From contig VTPD01000007.1 in assembly GCA_008638015.1 (NCBI GenBank), forward strand, positions 1 through 45,246: 45,246 bases of DNA, given 5' to 3'. Positions 10,833 to 19,141 of the stretch are shown piece by piece. Below the pieces are notes generated by a model. The model did not search any database. It was not told where the DNA came from and saw only the letters and a list, made by a program, of their open reading frames with translations. Every line of letters begins with the position of its first letter. Within the stretch, counting starts at the first letter, position 1. The stretch is from Pelagibacteraceae bacterium (lineage in GTDB: Bacteria; Pseudomonadota; Alphaproteobacteria; Pelagibacterales; Pelagibacteraceae). The position numbers were made by a program, and so were the translations under genes.

Positions 10833-11262
10833 TTTGATCTTGAGCTGCCTTTCTAGCAGCTTCATCTACTAAGTTATTATATCGATTTGTTGAATGACCT
10901 TTAACCCACTGCCAGTTTATAATTTTATTTTCTCTTAATTTATCTAACTCAACCCATAAATCTTTATTTTTTACAGGTTGTTTATTTGCAGTCATCCATC
11001 CATTTTGTTTCCATTTATGTATCCAATCTTCAATTCCATTTTTTACATATTTAGAGTCAGTAAAAATATTTATCTTATTCGATTTGATTTTTAGCAATGA
11101 CTTAATTACTGCCATTAACTCCATTCGGTTATTCGTTGTTTCTTTTTCTGAGCCAGAAATAATTTCTTCATCTTGCTGGCTAATAATCAGTGCCGCCCAG
11201 CCTCCCTTGCCAGGATTACCAGAGCATGCACCATCCGTATAAACAATAATATCATCTTTCAT
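10825..11262 (-). CDS. rnhA: Ribonuclease HI
   Basis: Cleaves the RNA strand of RNA-DNA hybrids, for example primers and R-loops. It has 145 residues with the acidic active site: D10 in YTDGACSGNPG, E48 in NRMELMA, D69 in IFTDSKYV, and a C-terminal Asp in NNLVDEAARKAA. WVKGHS precedes the last of these. It is the last gene of the crtI-to-rnhA string and its start overlaps the thrB stop by 4 bases. RNase HII is also encoded in the window (27212-27811). Confidence 0.97.
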   Translation of the reverse strand: MKDDIIVYTDGACSGNPGKGGWAALIISQQDEEIISGSEKETTNNRMELMAVIKSLLKIKSNKINIFTDSKYVKNGIEDWIHKWKQNGWMTANKQPVKNKDLWVELDKLRENKIINWQWVKGHSTNRYNNLVDEAARKAAQDQTN

Positions 11263-12221
11263 GATTGGGAAATCTTTTCATATTGTTTATATTGTAAATG
11301 AAACTTAATTTTTTGTAGAAATTCATTGGGATTTTTAACTTTAACAATTGCTCCTTTTTGCTGATTAAGTTGATCATATAACCTCGTTAAATAAAATCTG
11401 ATTGCTGCACCTCGCAAGAGATATGGAAGTGCTAAAATTTCTTTCTGAGTTAATTTTCTTATTTGTTGATAGCCTTTTATTAGGGCTTTTGCTTGATTTA
11501 CTTTAAATTTGAATTTTGAATCAAAGCATATTGCATTTATGCAGATTGCTAAGTCATAAACATAAGCATCATTACATGAAAAATATAGATCTATAAATCC
11601 ACTAAATTTTTTCTTTAGAAAAAAAATATTATCGTGAAATAAATCAGCATGAATAATTCCCGAAGGTAAATTACTTGGCCACTGTTTTTTTAAATCTTGT
11701 AAAATAGTATCAATCCACTTGCATAAGCGATTAATTTTTTTACTTTTTGATTTTTTAATTAAGTTATTTAGGGCAAACCATGATTGAAGAGATAAGTTAT
11801 TTTTTCTATAGAGTTTAATATTTTTAGTAGCTAGATGAAGTTTTGCTATATTATTTCCTATGATTTTACTTTCATTTAAAGAATGGTTTTTTTTTTCTTT
11901 ACCATGAACAAAGCTGGTAATAGATGCTAATTTTTTTTCAACTGTGAATAAGAATTTTCTTTTTTTATTTAAAATTGGCTTAGGGCAGTTGATTTGTTTA
12001 GCATTTAGCTTTTGCATTAAATGCATAAAAAAGGGTAATTCTTTACTATTCACCCTTTTTTCATAAATAGTTAGGATAAATTTATTTTTATTTGTTATTA
12101 ATAAGTAATTTGTATTTTCTATCCCTTTTTTAATGCCAATAAGCTTTTTAAGATGACCAATATTATAATCTTTTAGAATTAACTGAACTTGAGAGAATGA
12201 TATTTCAGTATAAATAGCCAT
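11259..12221 (-). CDS. thrB: Homoserine kinase, ThrB2 (APH-fold) type
   Basis: Phosphorylates homoserine for threonine synthase. The 320 residues have the aminoglycoside-phosphotransferase fold used by alphaproteobacterial homoserine kinases, unlike the GHMP type of E. coli. The N-terminus ISFSQVQLILKDYNIG and GIENTNYLL are typical. The catalytic loop is GIIHADLFHDNIFF (about 189-202), and the metal site follows as GFIDLYFSCNDAYVYDLA. The ispH-thrB-rnhA order is common in alphaproteobacteria. It shares one base with ispH upstream and overlaps rnhA downstream. Confidence 0.93.
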   Translation of the reverse strand: MAIYTEISFSQVQLILKDYNIGHLKKLIGIKKGIENTNYLLITNKNKFILTIYEKRVNSKELPFFMHLMQKLNAKQINCPKPILNKKRKFLFTVEKKLASITSFVHGKEKKNHSLNESKIIGNNIAKLHLATKNIKLYRKNNLSLQSWFALNNLIKKSKSKKINRLCKWIDTILQDLKKQWPSNLPSGIIHADLFHDNIFFLKKKFSGFIDLYFSCNDAYVYDLAICINAICFDSKFKFKVNQAKALIKGYQQIRKLTQKEILALPYLLRGAAIRFYLTRLYDQLNQQKGAIVKVKNPNEFLQKIKFHLQYKQYEKISQS

Positions 12222-13177
12222 TACTGAAGAGTTGAAGGAATTTTAAATGTAACATTTTCTGTTGCAGATGTAACTTCTTCAATTTGAACATTTCTAATTT
12301 TTTTAATTTTTTTTATTAAGTTTTGAATTAAGATTTCTGGAGCAGAGGCACCTGAAGATAAACCCAAATTTTTACAGTTTAATATTTGTTCTTCAGGAAA
12401 TTCTAGGTCAGTATGTAACAACAAACTATTTTCACAGCCATTTTTTTTTGCCACCTCTACCAGCCTTTGTGAATTGGATGAATTTCTACTTCCAATAATT
12501 AGAAATAAGTCGCACTTTGGTGCAATTAATTTTACGGCAGCTTGTCTGTTGGTTGTGGCATAGCAAATATCCTCTTTTATTGGCCCCTTGATTGTCGGGA
12601 ATTTATTTTGCAAACTTTGAATTATTTCTTTTGTATCATCAATAGATAGAGTTGTTTGGGTAATGTATGCATATTTTTTTTCCTTTAAGGGTAAAATTGT
12701 TTCTACATCTTCTTTATTTTGGATGAGTTCAATATTATTGTTATCGATTTGACCCATGGTTCCAATAACTTCTGGATGATTTTCATGTCCAATTAAAAAA
12801 ATGTGGTAGCCTTGTCTATTTAGCTGCTCTGCCTCACGATGCACTTTGGATACAAGAGGGCAAGTTGCATCAATATAAAGTAAATTTTTAAATTTTGCAT
12901 CATCAACTACTTTTTTGGCCACACCATGAGCAGAAAAAATTACAGGTCTGCTAGTATCTTCGATATCATCAAGCTCATCTACAAAAATTGTTCCCATTTC
13001 CTTAAGTTCTTGCACAACATGCTTGTTATGTACTATTTCATGGCGCACATATATTGGCGCTCCAAATTTTTGCAGAGATTTTTTTACAATTTCAACCGCT
13101 CGATCAACGCCCGCACAAAAACCTCTTGGACTAGCCAAATAAATTTTTAATTGATTATCTTTTTTTTGTTCTTCCAT
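12221..13177 (-). CDS. ispH: 4-hydroxy-3-methylbut-2-enyl diphosphate reductase (IspH/LytB)
   Basis: Final enzyme of the MEP pathway, yielding IPP and DMAPP with an oxygen-sensitive iron-sulfur cluster. The 318 residues carry the three cluster cysteines: C21 in RGFCAGVDRAVE, C106 in DATCPLVSKVHRE and C205 in DICYATTNRQ. Active-site histidines are seen in IVHNKHVV, SAHGV and GHENHPEV, and the terminal SGASAPE is conserved. Its start lies inside the end of blh (23-base overlap), so it is translated from the carotenoid/retinal transcript. IPP and DMAPP are the substrates from which those carotenoids are built. Confidence 0.97.
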   Translation of the reverse strand: MEEQKKDNQLKIYLASPRGFCAGVDRAVEIVKKSLQKFGAPIYVRHEIVHNKHVVQELKEMGTIFVDELDDIEDTSRPVIFSAHGVAKKVVDDAKFKNLLYIDATCPLVSKVHREAEQLNRQGYHIFLIGHENHPEVIGTMGQIDNNNIELIQNKEDVETILPLKEKKYAYITQTTLSIDDTKEIIQSLQNKFPTIKGPIKEDICYATTNRQAAVKLIAPKCDLFLIIGSRNSSNSQRLVEVAKKNGCENSLLLHTDLEFPEEQILNCKNLGLSSGASAPEILIQNLIKKIKKIRNVQIEEVTSATENVTFKIPSTLQ

Positions 13178-14135
13178 AAATATATTCTAACATAATATGA
13201 GGCAATGTAAGTGACGCAAGTCCAATAAAAATTATTTTTAACATTGCGTTACTAATAGAGAAATCATTACTTAAATAAAATAACATTATCACCGCAATTA
13301 AAAAAGTAGCTATTGTTAATGGCAATGAAAGAACCAGAAACCTTTTTAATCCTTGATTTAAGTCATTTGCATCTAGTTCATTAGCTAATGACAATATGTG
13401 TTTAGACGAGTGCATGAAGCAAAAGTAAATTGTAAAAGCCAATATAAGAGGTAGGTAATTAAAGATTAATATTATTGATAAATTCTCTATACAAATAATT
13501 AAAAAATATCTGAAATTTAATAATTTTAAATATAAATATAAAATTTGTAGAGAAATGAGAATAAATAAATTTAAGTAAAATAAATAATAAAAAAATTTGG
13601 GATTAAAATTCCATGTATCAATACCAAGCAATAAAATATCAATAAAATTTGCTGTCTCTTGATTATTTAAATAAAGTGGCGCCGATATTACAAGCAGACC
13701 CCTAAAAAAATAAATTAGTCGATTTAAGAAAAAGTTTTTATTAATGAATAATTCTAGATCTTCATGTCCAAAATGAAATGAGGCTACAATAAAAAAGAAT
13801 ATAATTGAAAGTAGAGGAAAGTTTAGCCAAATTAGCAATACTAAAAGGCTAGTTGCAATATACAAAGAATAAAAAATAAGTGGCCAATGTTTATTAAACT
13901 TCTTTTGAAATAATAATTTTCCTTTTTGATTATCAAGAGATCCATGAGAAACCCCAATAGTTGCAAGTAAAAAAAAACATATAATTAAATAAAAATTACT
14001 TTTGAGTTCTGAAAAATAATTAATAGAAATAGACAATATAACCAGTCCTAAATAAAATAAAAATTGAAAATAAAATTTTTGTTTCAATTTGATATTAGTA
14101 TCTAGCAAGCTTTTAGTCATAATTATTTTTTCCAT
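13155..14135 (-). CDS. blh: Beta-carotene 15,15'-dioxygenase, Brp/Blh family
   Basis: Cleaves beta-carotene symmetrically to retinal, the rhodopsin chromophore. The 326-residue protein is almost entirely membrane-spanning. Family motifs are GVSHGSLDNQKG (about 61-72), ASFHFGHEDLE, CFMHSSKHILSL and a C-terminal LTLPHIMLEYIYG; their histidines are the presumed iron ligands. The annotated ATG overlaps crtY by 13 bases. A second in-frame ATG at 14120 (MTKSLLD) lies 2 bases after the crtY stop and may be the true start. Blh strongly implies a retinal protein in the cell, but none is encoded in this window. Confidence 0.93.
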   Translation of the reverse strand: MEKIIMTKSLLDTNIKLKQKFYFQFLFYLGLVILSISINYFSELKSNFYLIICFFLLATIGVSHGSLDNQKGKLLFQKKFNKHWPLIFYSLYIATSLLVLLIWLNFPLLSIIFFFIVASFHFGHEDLELFINKNFFLNRLIYFFRGLLVISAPLYLNNQETANFIDILLLGIDTWNFNPKFFYYLFYLNLFILISLQILYLYLKLLNFRYFLIICIENLSIILIFNYLPLILAFTIYFCFMHSSKHILSLANELDANDLNQGLKRFLVLSLPLTIATFLIAVIMLFYLSNDFSISNAMLKIIFIGLASLTLPHIMLEYIYGRTKKR

Positions 14136-15247
14136 CTAAGTACATACTGAAATAAAGTTTTTGTAAAAAGGATTATAGGCATTGTAGAAATAATTTTAAT
14201 ATCTTCTATAAAATTACTCCTGTCAGTTAAAAAATTAATAATTGTTTTCGGGTTGTTTTTTTTAAATAAATTAAAAAAGATAGAGGGCATCCGTTTAGGA
14301 TTATTTCTAATAACATGTAACAATATCTCATCTAAGAAATTATATTTTTTCGGTCTAGCAGATGGTATGATAATTTTTTTATATTGTTTTAAGGATAATG
14401 CTAGTGATTGACTGAATGTTTGAATAGCCTGAAATGTATAGCCAGTACTTAATCTTGTTAAATTTCCTGCCGTCCCAATGGGCACATGTATGTTTGTTGC
14501 ATAATTAGTATTCTGAAAATTTAAAGGTATAACGCCAAATTCTGTAAAAGTGATCTTCCCTTCAATATTATGTAATTCTAGATATGTTTGAATTTCATCT
14601 TGGTACTCTCTCCTTGTTTTAATTTTATTAGAATACCAGGTTGTTTCTATCAGTGCTTTTTTGTTAGTGAAAGGAAGGATATAAAAAAAATGCAAACCAT
14701 TATCTTGCTTACAATCAAAATTCATAAGATCTAAAATTTTTTTGTTAAAAACTTCTTTTTTTGTTTCAATTTCTACACCAAAAAAATGTTGATAAATTGA
14801 GGATTTACTAGGTTTTGTTTTTACAAGACTGTCAAAAATTATTTTTCCTAAAAATAAGTCTTTATTAGTTTTAATAATATTTTTTTTAATATTTAAAATT
14901 TTACAGTTATTGACAATTTTAATATTTTTATTCTTATTTAAATTTTGAAGGATAAAATTATAGAATTTTTTTGAATCAATAGTCCGATAGGGGCTATGTT
15001 TGCAATCTATGTCTAGTTTTTGGTTTTTCCAAATAACATTAAATTTATTCCAGCTTTTAATTACGCACTTTGAAAAAAGATTATTATCAAAATCCCAGTA
15101 AGACCAATTTTTATCTCTATCATATTTGTTTCTTTTTTCTAAAATACATAGAGTTTTGTATTGCAAACAACCAAGCTTGTGCATGTGATATGCCAGAGAT
15201 AGTCCTGACAGTCCACCTCCAAGAATTATATAGTCAAATTCTTTCAT
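14123..15247 (-). CDS. crtY: Lycopene beta-cyclase CrtY
   Basis: Cyclises both ends of lycopene to give beta-carotene, the substrate of Blh. The 374 residues open with the FAD-binding fold DYIILGGGLSGLSLAYHM (about 5-22). Other typical segments are NWSYWDFD and the C-terminal GTAGNLTRLSTGYTFQAIQ (about 261-279). It overlaps crtB by 14 bases. The gene is very rich in Lys, Asn and Ile codons, reflecting base composition; nothing suggests it is broken. The bacterial CrtY family is the best fit. Confidence 0.93.
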   Translation of the reverse strand: MKEFDYIILGGGLSGLSLAYHMHKLGCLQYKTLCILEKRNKYDRDKNWSYWDFDNNLFSKCVIKSWNKFNVIWKNQKLDIDCKHSPYRTIDSKKFYNFILQNLNKNKNIKIVNNCKILNIKKNIIKTNKDLFLGKIIFDSLVKTKPSKSSIYQHFFGVEIETKKEVFNKKILDLMNFDCKQDNGLHFFYILPFTNKKALIETTWYSNKIKTRREYQDEIQTYLELHNIEGKITFTEFGVIPLNFQNTNYATNIHVPIGTAGNLTRLSTGYTFQAIQTFSQSLALSLKQYKKIIIPSARPKKYNFLDEILLHVIRNNPKRMPSIFFNLFKKNNPKTIINFLTDRSNFIEDIKIISTMPIILFTKTLFQYVLRWKK

Positions 15248-16085
15248 TTAATTTTATTTTAGTATTTATAAGATTGTGTTCTAGTTTCATATGACTGTGT
15301 TTTTCTTGTTTAAAAAATAAAAAAAATAAATCAAATAAAGAAAAAATTGTTTGTACTAGTTTTTCAAAATTATTTACATATATTTTTCCTGACTTGTCAT
15401 AATTATAGATATTATTTTTTTGCAAAATTTTTCGACCAATTTGCCTATAAACTCTTCTTGCAATTAATATAGCCAATCTACTTCTCAAGGGTATTTTTTT
15501 ACAAGCAACAAAAGCACTTTCATAAAATAATTCTGCTTTAAAAATTATTTTTTTAATCTCATTAAAATTATGTCGAATGTAATACCTGTTATTTTTTTTA
15601 TCTTCATTAACATCTCTAGCAATATTTGTAAGTTGCATTGCAATACCAAGGTCAATTGCTCCAAGCAAAGAATCCCTATCTTTTACTTGTAGTATTTTTG
15701 CCATCATCAAACCCACAGTTCCTGCAACTCTATAGCAGTATATATAAAGATTTTTTTTATCATGAATAATATGTTTGCTTTTTAAATCAGATTGTACTCC
15801 GTCAAATAAATCTAAAATAATTTTTTTAGAAATATTTTCTTTAATTAACAGGTACCAAATATTCTTGATAATTTTTGATGTATATTTTTTTTGTAAAAAT
15901 TGTTTTTTAAAATGTAAAAAATTAATTTTTTTTATCTTTAGATCTGAATGATCATCTACAATATCATCAACTGTTCTACAAAAATCATAAAGCATTGAAC
16001 ATTGTTGAAAAATTGTTTTTTTTAAAAAAAAACCAGCCCAGCTAAAGGATTTAGCATGTGTATGTAACAAGCTTTGTTTTCTCAT
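15234..16085 (-). CDS. crtB: Phytoene synthase CrtB
   Basis: Condenses two geranylgeranyl diphosphates to phytoene. The 283 residues show both aspartate-rich regions: CRTVDDIVDD (D40, D41, D44, D45) and NIARDVNEDKKNNRYYI (about 155-171). The N-terminal KSFSWAGFFLKK and the QLTNIARD signature are typical of the squalene/phytoene synthase family. It begins 1 base before the crtI stop region. A crtE gene for GGPP synthesis is not visible nearby, so the substrate must come from a prenyltransferase encoded elsewhere. Confidence 0.95.
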   Translation of the reverse strand: MRKQSLLHTHAKSFSWAGFFLKKTIFQQCSMLYDFCRTVDDIVDDHSDLKIKKINFLHFKKQFLQKKYTSKIIKNIWYLLIKENISKKIILDLFDGVQSDLKSKHIIHDKKNLYIYCYRVAGTVGLMMAKILQVKDRDSLLGAIDLGIAMQLTNIARDVNEDKKNNRYYIRHNFNEIKKIIFKAELFYESAFVACKKIPLRSRLAILIARRVYRQIGRKILQKNNIYNYDKSGKIYVNNFEKLVQTIFSLFDLFFLFFKQEKHSHMKLEHNLINTKIKLNERI

Positions 16086-16086
16086 T

Positions 16087-17550
16087 TTATAAAAGCTTAT
16101 CTAATACTTTTGCTGAGGAAAGAACCCCAGGCATTCCTGCACCAGGATGTGTACCTGCGCCAACAAAAAACATATTAGAAAAAATTTCCGATTGATTGTG
16201 AAATCTAAAATATGCAGATTGAGTAAATTTTGGCTGAATAGAAAATCCAGATCCGTGCAAAGTTGATAGTTCTTGTTCAAAATAATCTGGCGTTAAATAA
16301 AAATCACTTACAATATTTTCTCGTAAATTTGGCAAAGTGGTTTTTTCCATTTTTGCAATTACCAACTCTTTAAAACTATCTCCTTTTTCTTTCCAATTAA
16401 TACCAGACAAATTATTTGGAACTGGCACAAGGACGTAAAAAGCATCATGATTTTCAGGAGCCATACTGGGATCGGTTGCTGTGGGTCTATGTAAATAATA
16501 ACTAATATCATCTGTTAAAATTTTATCTTCAAAGATTTTTTTTAAGTGATCTTGGTATGAATTACCAAAGCAAATAGTATGATGGGCAATATTATTATAT
16601 TTTTTTTTACTTCCAAAATAATAAACAAATAAACCCATAGAATAATTCATTCTTTTAATTTTTTGATTAAATAAAAAATTATATTGATTATTTGATTTAA
16701 TTAAATTTTTATAAACGTTGGGAGGATCTGAATTACATATTAAATAATCACAATTAATAATCGAACCATTTTTTAATTGTATACCTGTAATTTTTTTATT
16801 TTTGGTTAAAAATTCAACAACTTCAGCATTCTTTAAAATTGTAATATCTTCTTCTTTCATAAGTTTTTCTAATGCTTCTACTATTTTTCCTGTCCCACCC
16901 ATCGCATAATGAATTCCCCATTTTTTTTCTAAAAATAAAATTAAGGCATAGATGGCAGTGGTACTAAAAGGGTTTCCACCAACAAGTAATGGATGCATAC
17001 TAAATATTCTTCTTAATTTTTCATTTGAAATATAACTAGATACTAATTGATAAACAGACTGATAACTTTTTAATTTTAACAAAGCTGGTATTTGCTTAAT
17101 CATAAATAAAAAATTATTAAATGGCTTGTCAGATAATTCTACAAATCCTTTGTTAAATATTTTTTCTGTAAACGTTATAAGTTTTTTGTAACCATTCAAA
17201 TCATTTGAAATCTTGCTAATTTGACTCTCCATCTCATTTTCATTACCTGAATAGTTAAACACTGAGCCATCGTTGAAAACAAATCTATACCATAGATCAA
17301 GAGGAACAATTTTAACATAATCCTCTATATTTTTTTTAAAAAGAGAGAATAATTCATTAAACAAATAGGGAGCGGTAACTACGGTAGGTCCAGCGTCATA
17401 GGTGAAACCATCTTTCGTAAAAACCCTGGCTCTACCACCTAAGTCTGCCTGTTTTTCTAATAATGTGACTTCATAACCTTTTGCCCGCATTCTCAATGCT
17501 GCAGCTATTCCGCCAAAGCCTGATCCAACTACAATTAGTTTATTCTTCAT
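16087..17550 (-). CDS. crtI: Phytoene desaturase CrtI (FAD-dependent)
   Basis: Introduces the double bonds that turn phytoene into lycopene. The 487 residues start with the dinucleotide-binding motif VVGSGFGGIAAALRM followed by YEVTLLEK (E31-32 region). The adjacent DLGGRARVFTKDGFTYDAGP and the C-terminal GAGTHPGAGMPGVLSSAKV are classic CrtI signatures. It is the promoter-proximal gene of the leftward crt-blh-ispH-thrB-rnhA string. Only 32 bases separate it from the divergent CDGSH gene, so its promoter must lie there or within that gene. Confidence 0.97.
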   Translation of the reverse strand: MKNKLIVVGSGFGGIAAALRMRAKGYEVTLLEKQADLGGRARVFTKDGFTYDAGPTVVTAPYLFNELFSLFKKNIEDYVKIVPLDLWYRFVFNDGSVFNYSGNENEMESQISKISNDLNGYKKLITFTEKIFNKGFVELSDKPFNNFLFMIKQIPALLKLKSYQSVYQLVSSYISNEKLRRIFSMHPLLVGGNPFSTTAIYALILFLEKKWGIHYAMGGTGKIVEALEKLMKEEDITILKNAEVVEFLTKNKKITGIQLKNGSIINCDYLICNSDPPNVYKNLIKSNNQYNFLFNQKIKRMNYSMGLFVYYFGSKKKYNNIAHHTICFGNSYQDHLKKIFEDKILTDDISYYLHRPTATDPSMAPENHDAFYVLVPVPNNLSGINWKEKGDSFKELVIAKMEKTTLPNLRENIVSDFYLTPDYFEQELSTLHGSGFSIQPKFTQSAYFRFHNQSEIFSNMFFVGAGTHPGAGMPGVLSSAKVLDKLL

Positions 17551-17582
17551 TTTAATTTAATTTTAGAGTAATTACTTTTACT

Positions 17583-17822
17583 ATGAATAATCAAAAAACA
17601 ACAAAAAATTCTCCAGAAAAAGTAATTTTAGAAAAAGGCAAAAAGTATTTTTGGTGTACTTGTGGACTATCAGGAAAACAGCCTTTTTGTGATGGATCAC
17701 ATAAAGTTTCTACCGATTTTAAATCTATGCATTTTGAAGTTGAGGAAACAAAGGAATATTATTTGTGCAATTGTAAAAAAACCAATAATCAACCTTATTG
17801 TGATGGCTCTCACAATAAATAA
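17583..17822 (+). CDS. Tandem CDGSH iron-sulfur domain protein
   Basis: A 79-residue protein with two CDGSH-type 2Fe-2S sites: CTCGLSGKQPFCDGSHK (about 24-40) and CNCKKTNNQPYCDGSHNK (about 62-79). Each has the three-Cys-one-His ligand set of mitoNEET-like proteins. Small tandem-CDGSH proteins are found in many bacteria, and their proposed roles are electron transfer or iron-sulfur and redox sensing; none is proven for this type. It stands alone, divergent from crtI and convergent with atpF (5-base gap). A link to the carotenoid genes is only suggested by position. Confidence 0.93.
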   Translation: MNNQKTTKNSPEKVILEKGKKYFWCTCGLSGKQPFCDGSHKVSTDFKSMHFEVEETKEYYLCNCKKTNNQPYCDGSHNK

Positions 17823-17827
17823 AAATT

Positions 17828-18316
17828 TTAAATATTTTTTTTAAGATTTTCTAAGTTCTCTTTAACGCTAGAAAAATTAATTTCCTCAATTTTGTTTTTT
17901 TCAATAGTTTGAGAAATTAATTTTTTTGCACTTTCCACAGCAATGATGGTTGATAATTGCTTAACTTCTTTCATAGCATTGTTTTTTGCTTGATTGATTT
18001 TTTCAGTAATATTCTTTTCTTTTGAATCAAGCATGTTTTTAATTTTTTCTTCCATAACAATACTTTCGTCTTCATTCATTTTGGATGCTCTGGAAAGAAT
18101 TTCATCACATTCGATTTTAGAATGATCTAATTGATTTTGATATTTGCTTAATAATTGTTCGCTTTCTAATTTTAATTTTTCTGCCTCGTCAATTTTCTTA
18201 GTAATTTCTGAAATTTTATCATCCAAAGAGCTTGCAATCATACCTGGAATTTTTTTGTAAATAAGAAACCCAAAAAATATTACAAAAGATACTGCTACCC
18301 AAAAAGTTGCATCCAT
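17828..18316 (-). CDS. atpF: F0F1 ATP synthase subunit b
   Basis: Peripheral-stalk subunit of 162 residues with one N-terminal span (about 4-22) and a long charged coiled coil to the end. ATFWVAVSFVIFFGFLIYKKIPG matches the alphaproteobacterial b subunit, and it follows the b' gene as in that group. It is the last F0 gene here; the F1 genes (delta, alpha, gamma, beta, epsilon) are not in the window. There is no intergenic base between its start and the b' stop. Confidence 0.9.
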   Translation of the reverse strand: MDATFWVAVSFVIFFGFLIYKKIPGMIASSLDDKISEITKKIDEAEKLKLESEQLLSKYQNQLDHSKIECDEILSRASKMNEDESIVMEEKIKNMLDSKEKNITEKINQAKNNAMKEVKQLSTIIAVESAKKLISQTIEKNKIEEINFSSVKENLENLKKNI

Positions 18317-18889
18317 TTAATTTAGCTCCTTTAAATAATTTTTTGAAACTTCTTCTACAATAGCATTAACGCTAGCTTTGTTTGCTTCAATTTTAGATAT
18401 TTTTTGTACCAATTCTCTTGCCACTTCAGAAGAAATAGATCCAATATTTTGAATAGCTTCTTTTTTAAAAGATTGAATTTCTTTATCTACTTCTTCTAAT
18501 TTAACTTCTAGTTTAGTATTAAGCTCTTTCTTTTTATTTTCAAATTCTTCTTGAAGCTTTTTTTTATTTTCATTGATTAAATCTTTTGCCTCTTTTTTTG
18601 CATTCTCAATTAATGACAAGTATTCTTGATACTTTTTCTCTGCCTGGTTTTTTAAATTTTTTGCTTCATCAATATGATCACTGATATGATCATCTCTTTG
18701 TTCAATGCTTTCTGAAAGTCTTGGAAGTGCAATTTTTGCAATGACTAGATATAAAACTGAAAAAGTAAGCGCTAACCAAAATATTTGTGGAATCCAGGAC
18801 TCAGGGTTTAATTGCGGCATACCCGCTTTCTCTGCTGCTAGTGCAGCAGAGCTACTGAATGTGATAAATAATACTAAAAATTTATCCAT
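18317..18889 (-). CDS. F0F1 ATP synthase subunit b' (b-prime)
   Basis: Second peripheral-stalk subunit, the divergent b' that alphaproteobacteria use with b as a heterodimer. The 190 residues begin with an N-terminal hydrophobic leader (MDKFLVLFITFSSSAALAAE). The conserved GMPQLNPESWIPQIFWLAL span follows (about 23-55), then a coiled coil. The motif MPQL..WxxQIFWL is typical of b'. It lies 6 bases after atpE. The leader may be a cleaved signal or a second span. Confidence 0.9.
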   Translation of the reverse strand: MDKFLVLFITFSSSAALAAEKAGMPQLNPESWIPQIFWLALTFSVLYLVIAKIALPRLSESIEQRDDHISDHIDEAKNLKNQAEKKYQEYLSLIENAKKEAKDLINENKKKLQEEFENKKKELNTKLEVKLEEVDKEIQSFKKEAIQNIGSISSEVARELVQKISKIEANKASVNAIVEEVSKNYLKELN

Positions 18890-18895
18890 TAATAG

Positions 18896-19123
18896 TTAAA
18901 AAGCGAAAAGTATTATTAAAGCGACAACCAATCCAAATAATCCAGTTGCTTCTGCTAAGGCAAAACCTAGCAGTAAGTTTGGAAATTGTTTTTGAGCTGC
19001 TGATGGGTTTCTCATTGCTCCTGATAAATAATTACCAAAGATAGTACCAATGCCAACCCCTGCTCCTGCTAATGCGATTGCAGCCAATCCTGCTCCAATC
19101 ATTTTTGCTGCTTCTAGTTCCAT
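18896..19123 (-). CDS. atpE: F0F1 ATP synthase subunit c
   Basis: Rotor-ring proteolipid of 75 residues in a two-helix hairpin. The first helix is Gly/Ala rich (IGAGLAAIALAGAGVGIG). The polar loop is GAMRNPSAAQ, and the ion-carrying carboxylate is E58 in GFALAEATGLF. The surroundings of E58 lack the extra polar Na+ ligands, so protons are the likely coupling ion. A strong ribosome site precedes it, fitting the need for many copies per complex. Confidence 0.96.
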   Translation of the reverse strand: MELEAAKMIGAGLAAIALAGAGVGIGTIFGNYLSGAMRNPSAAQKQFPNLLLGFALAEATGLFGLVVALIILFAF

Positions 19124-19130
19124 TTTCTTT

Positions 19131-19137
19131 CCTCCTT
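19131..19137 (-). promoter_or_regulatory. Strong Shine-Dalgarno AAGGAGG before atpE
   Basis: On the minus strand AAGGAGG lies 7 bases before the atpE ATG, a full match to the anti-Shine-Dalgarno. Most genes in this window have weak or no such site. Extra translation of subunit c matches its ring stoichiometry. Confidence 0.8.
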
Positions 19138-19141
19138 GTTG

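Noticed and set aside
14123-16085. Possible decay of crtY and crtB because of long A/T runs and high Lys/Asn content
   Set aside because: Frames are full length and the active-site motifs are intact, so drift in base composition explains it.
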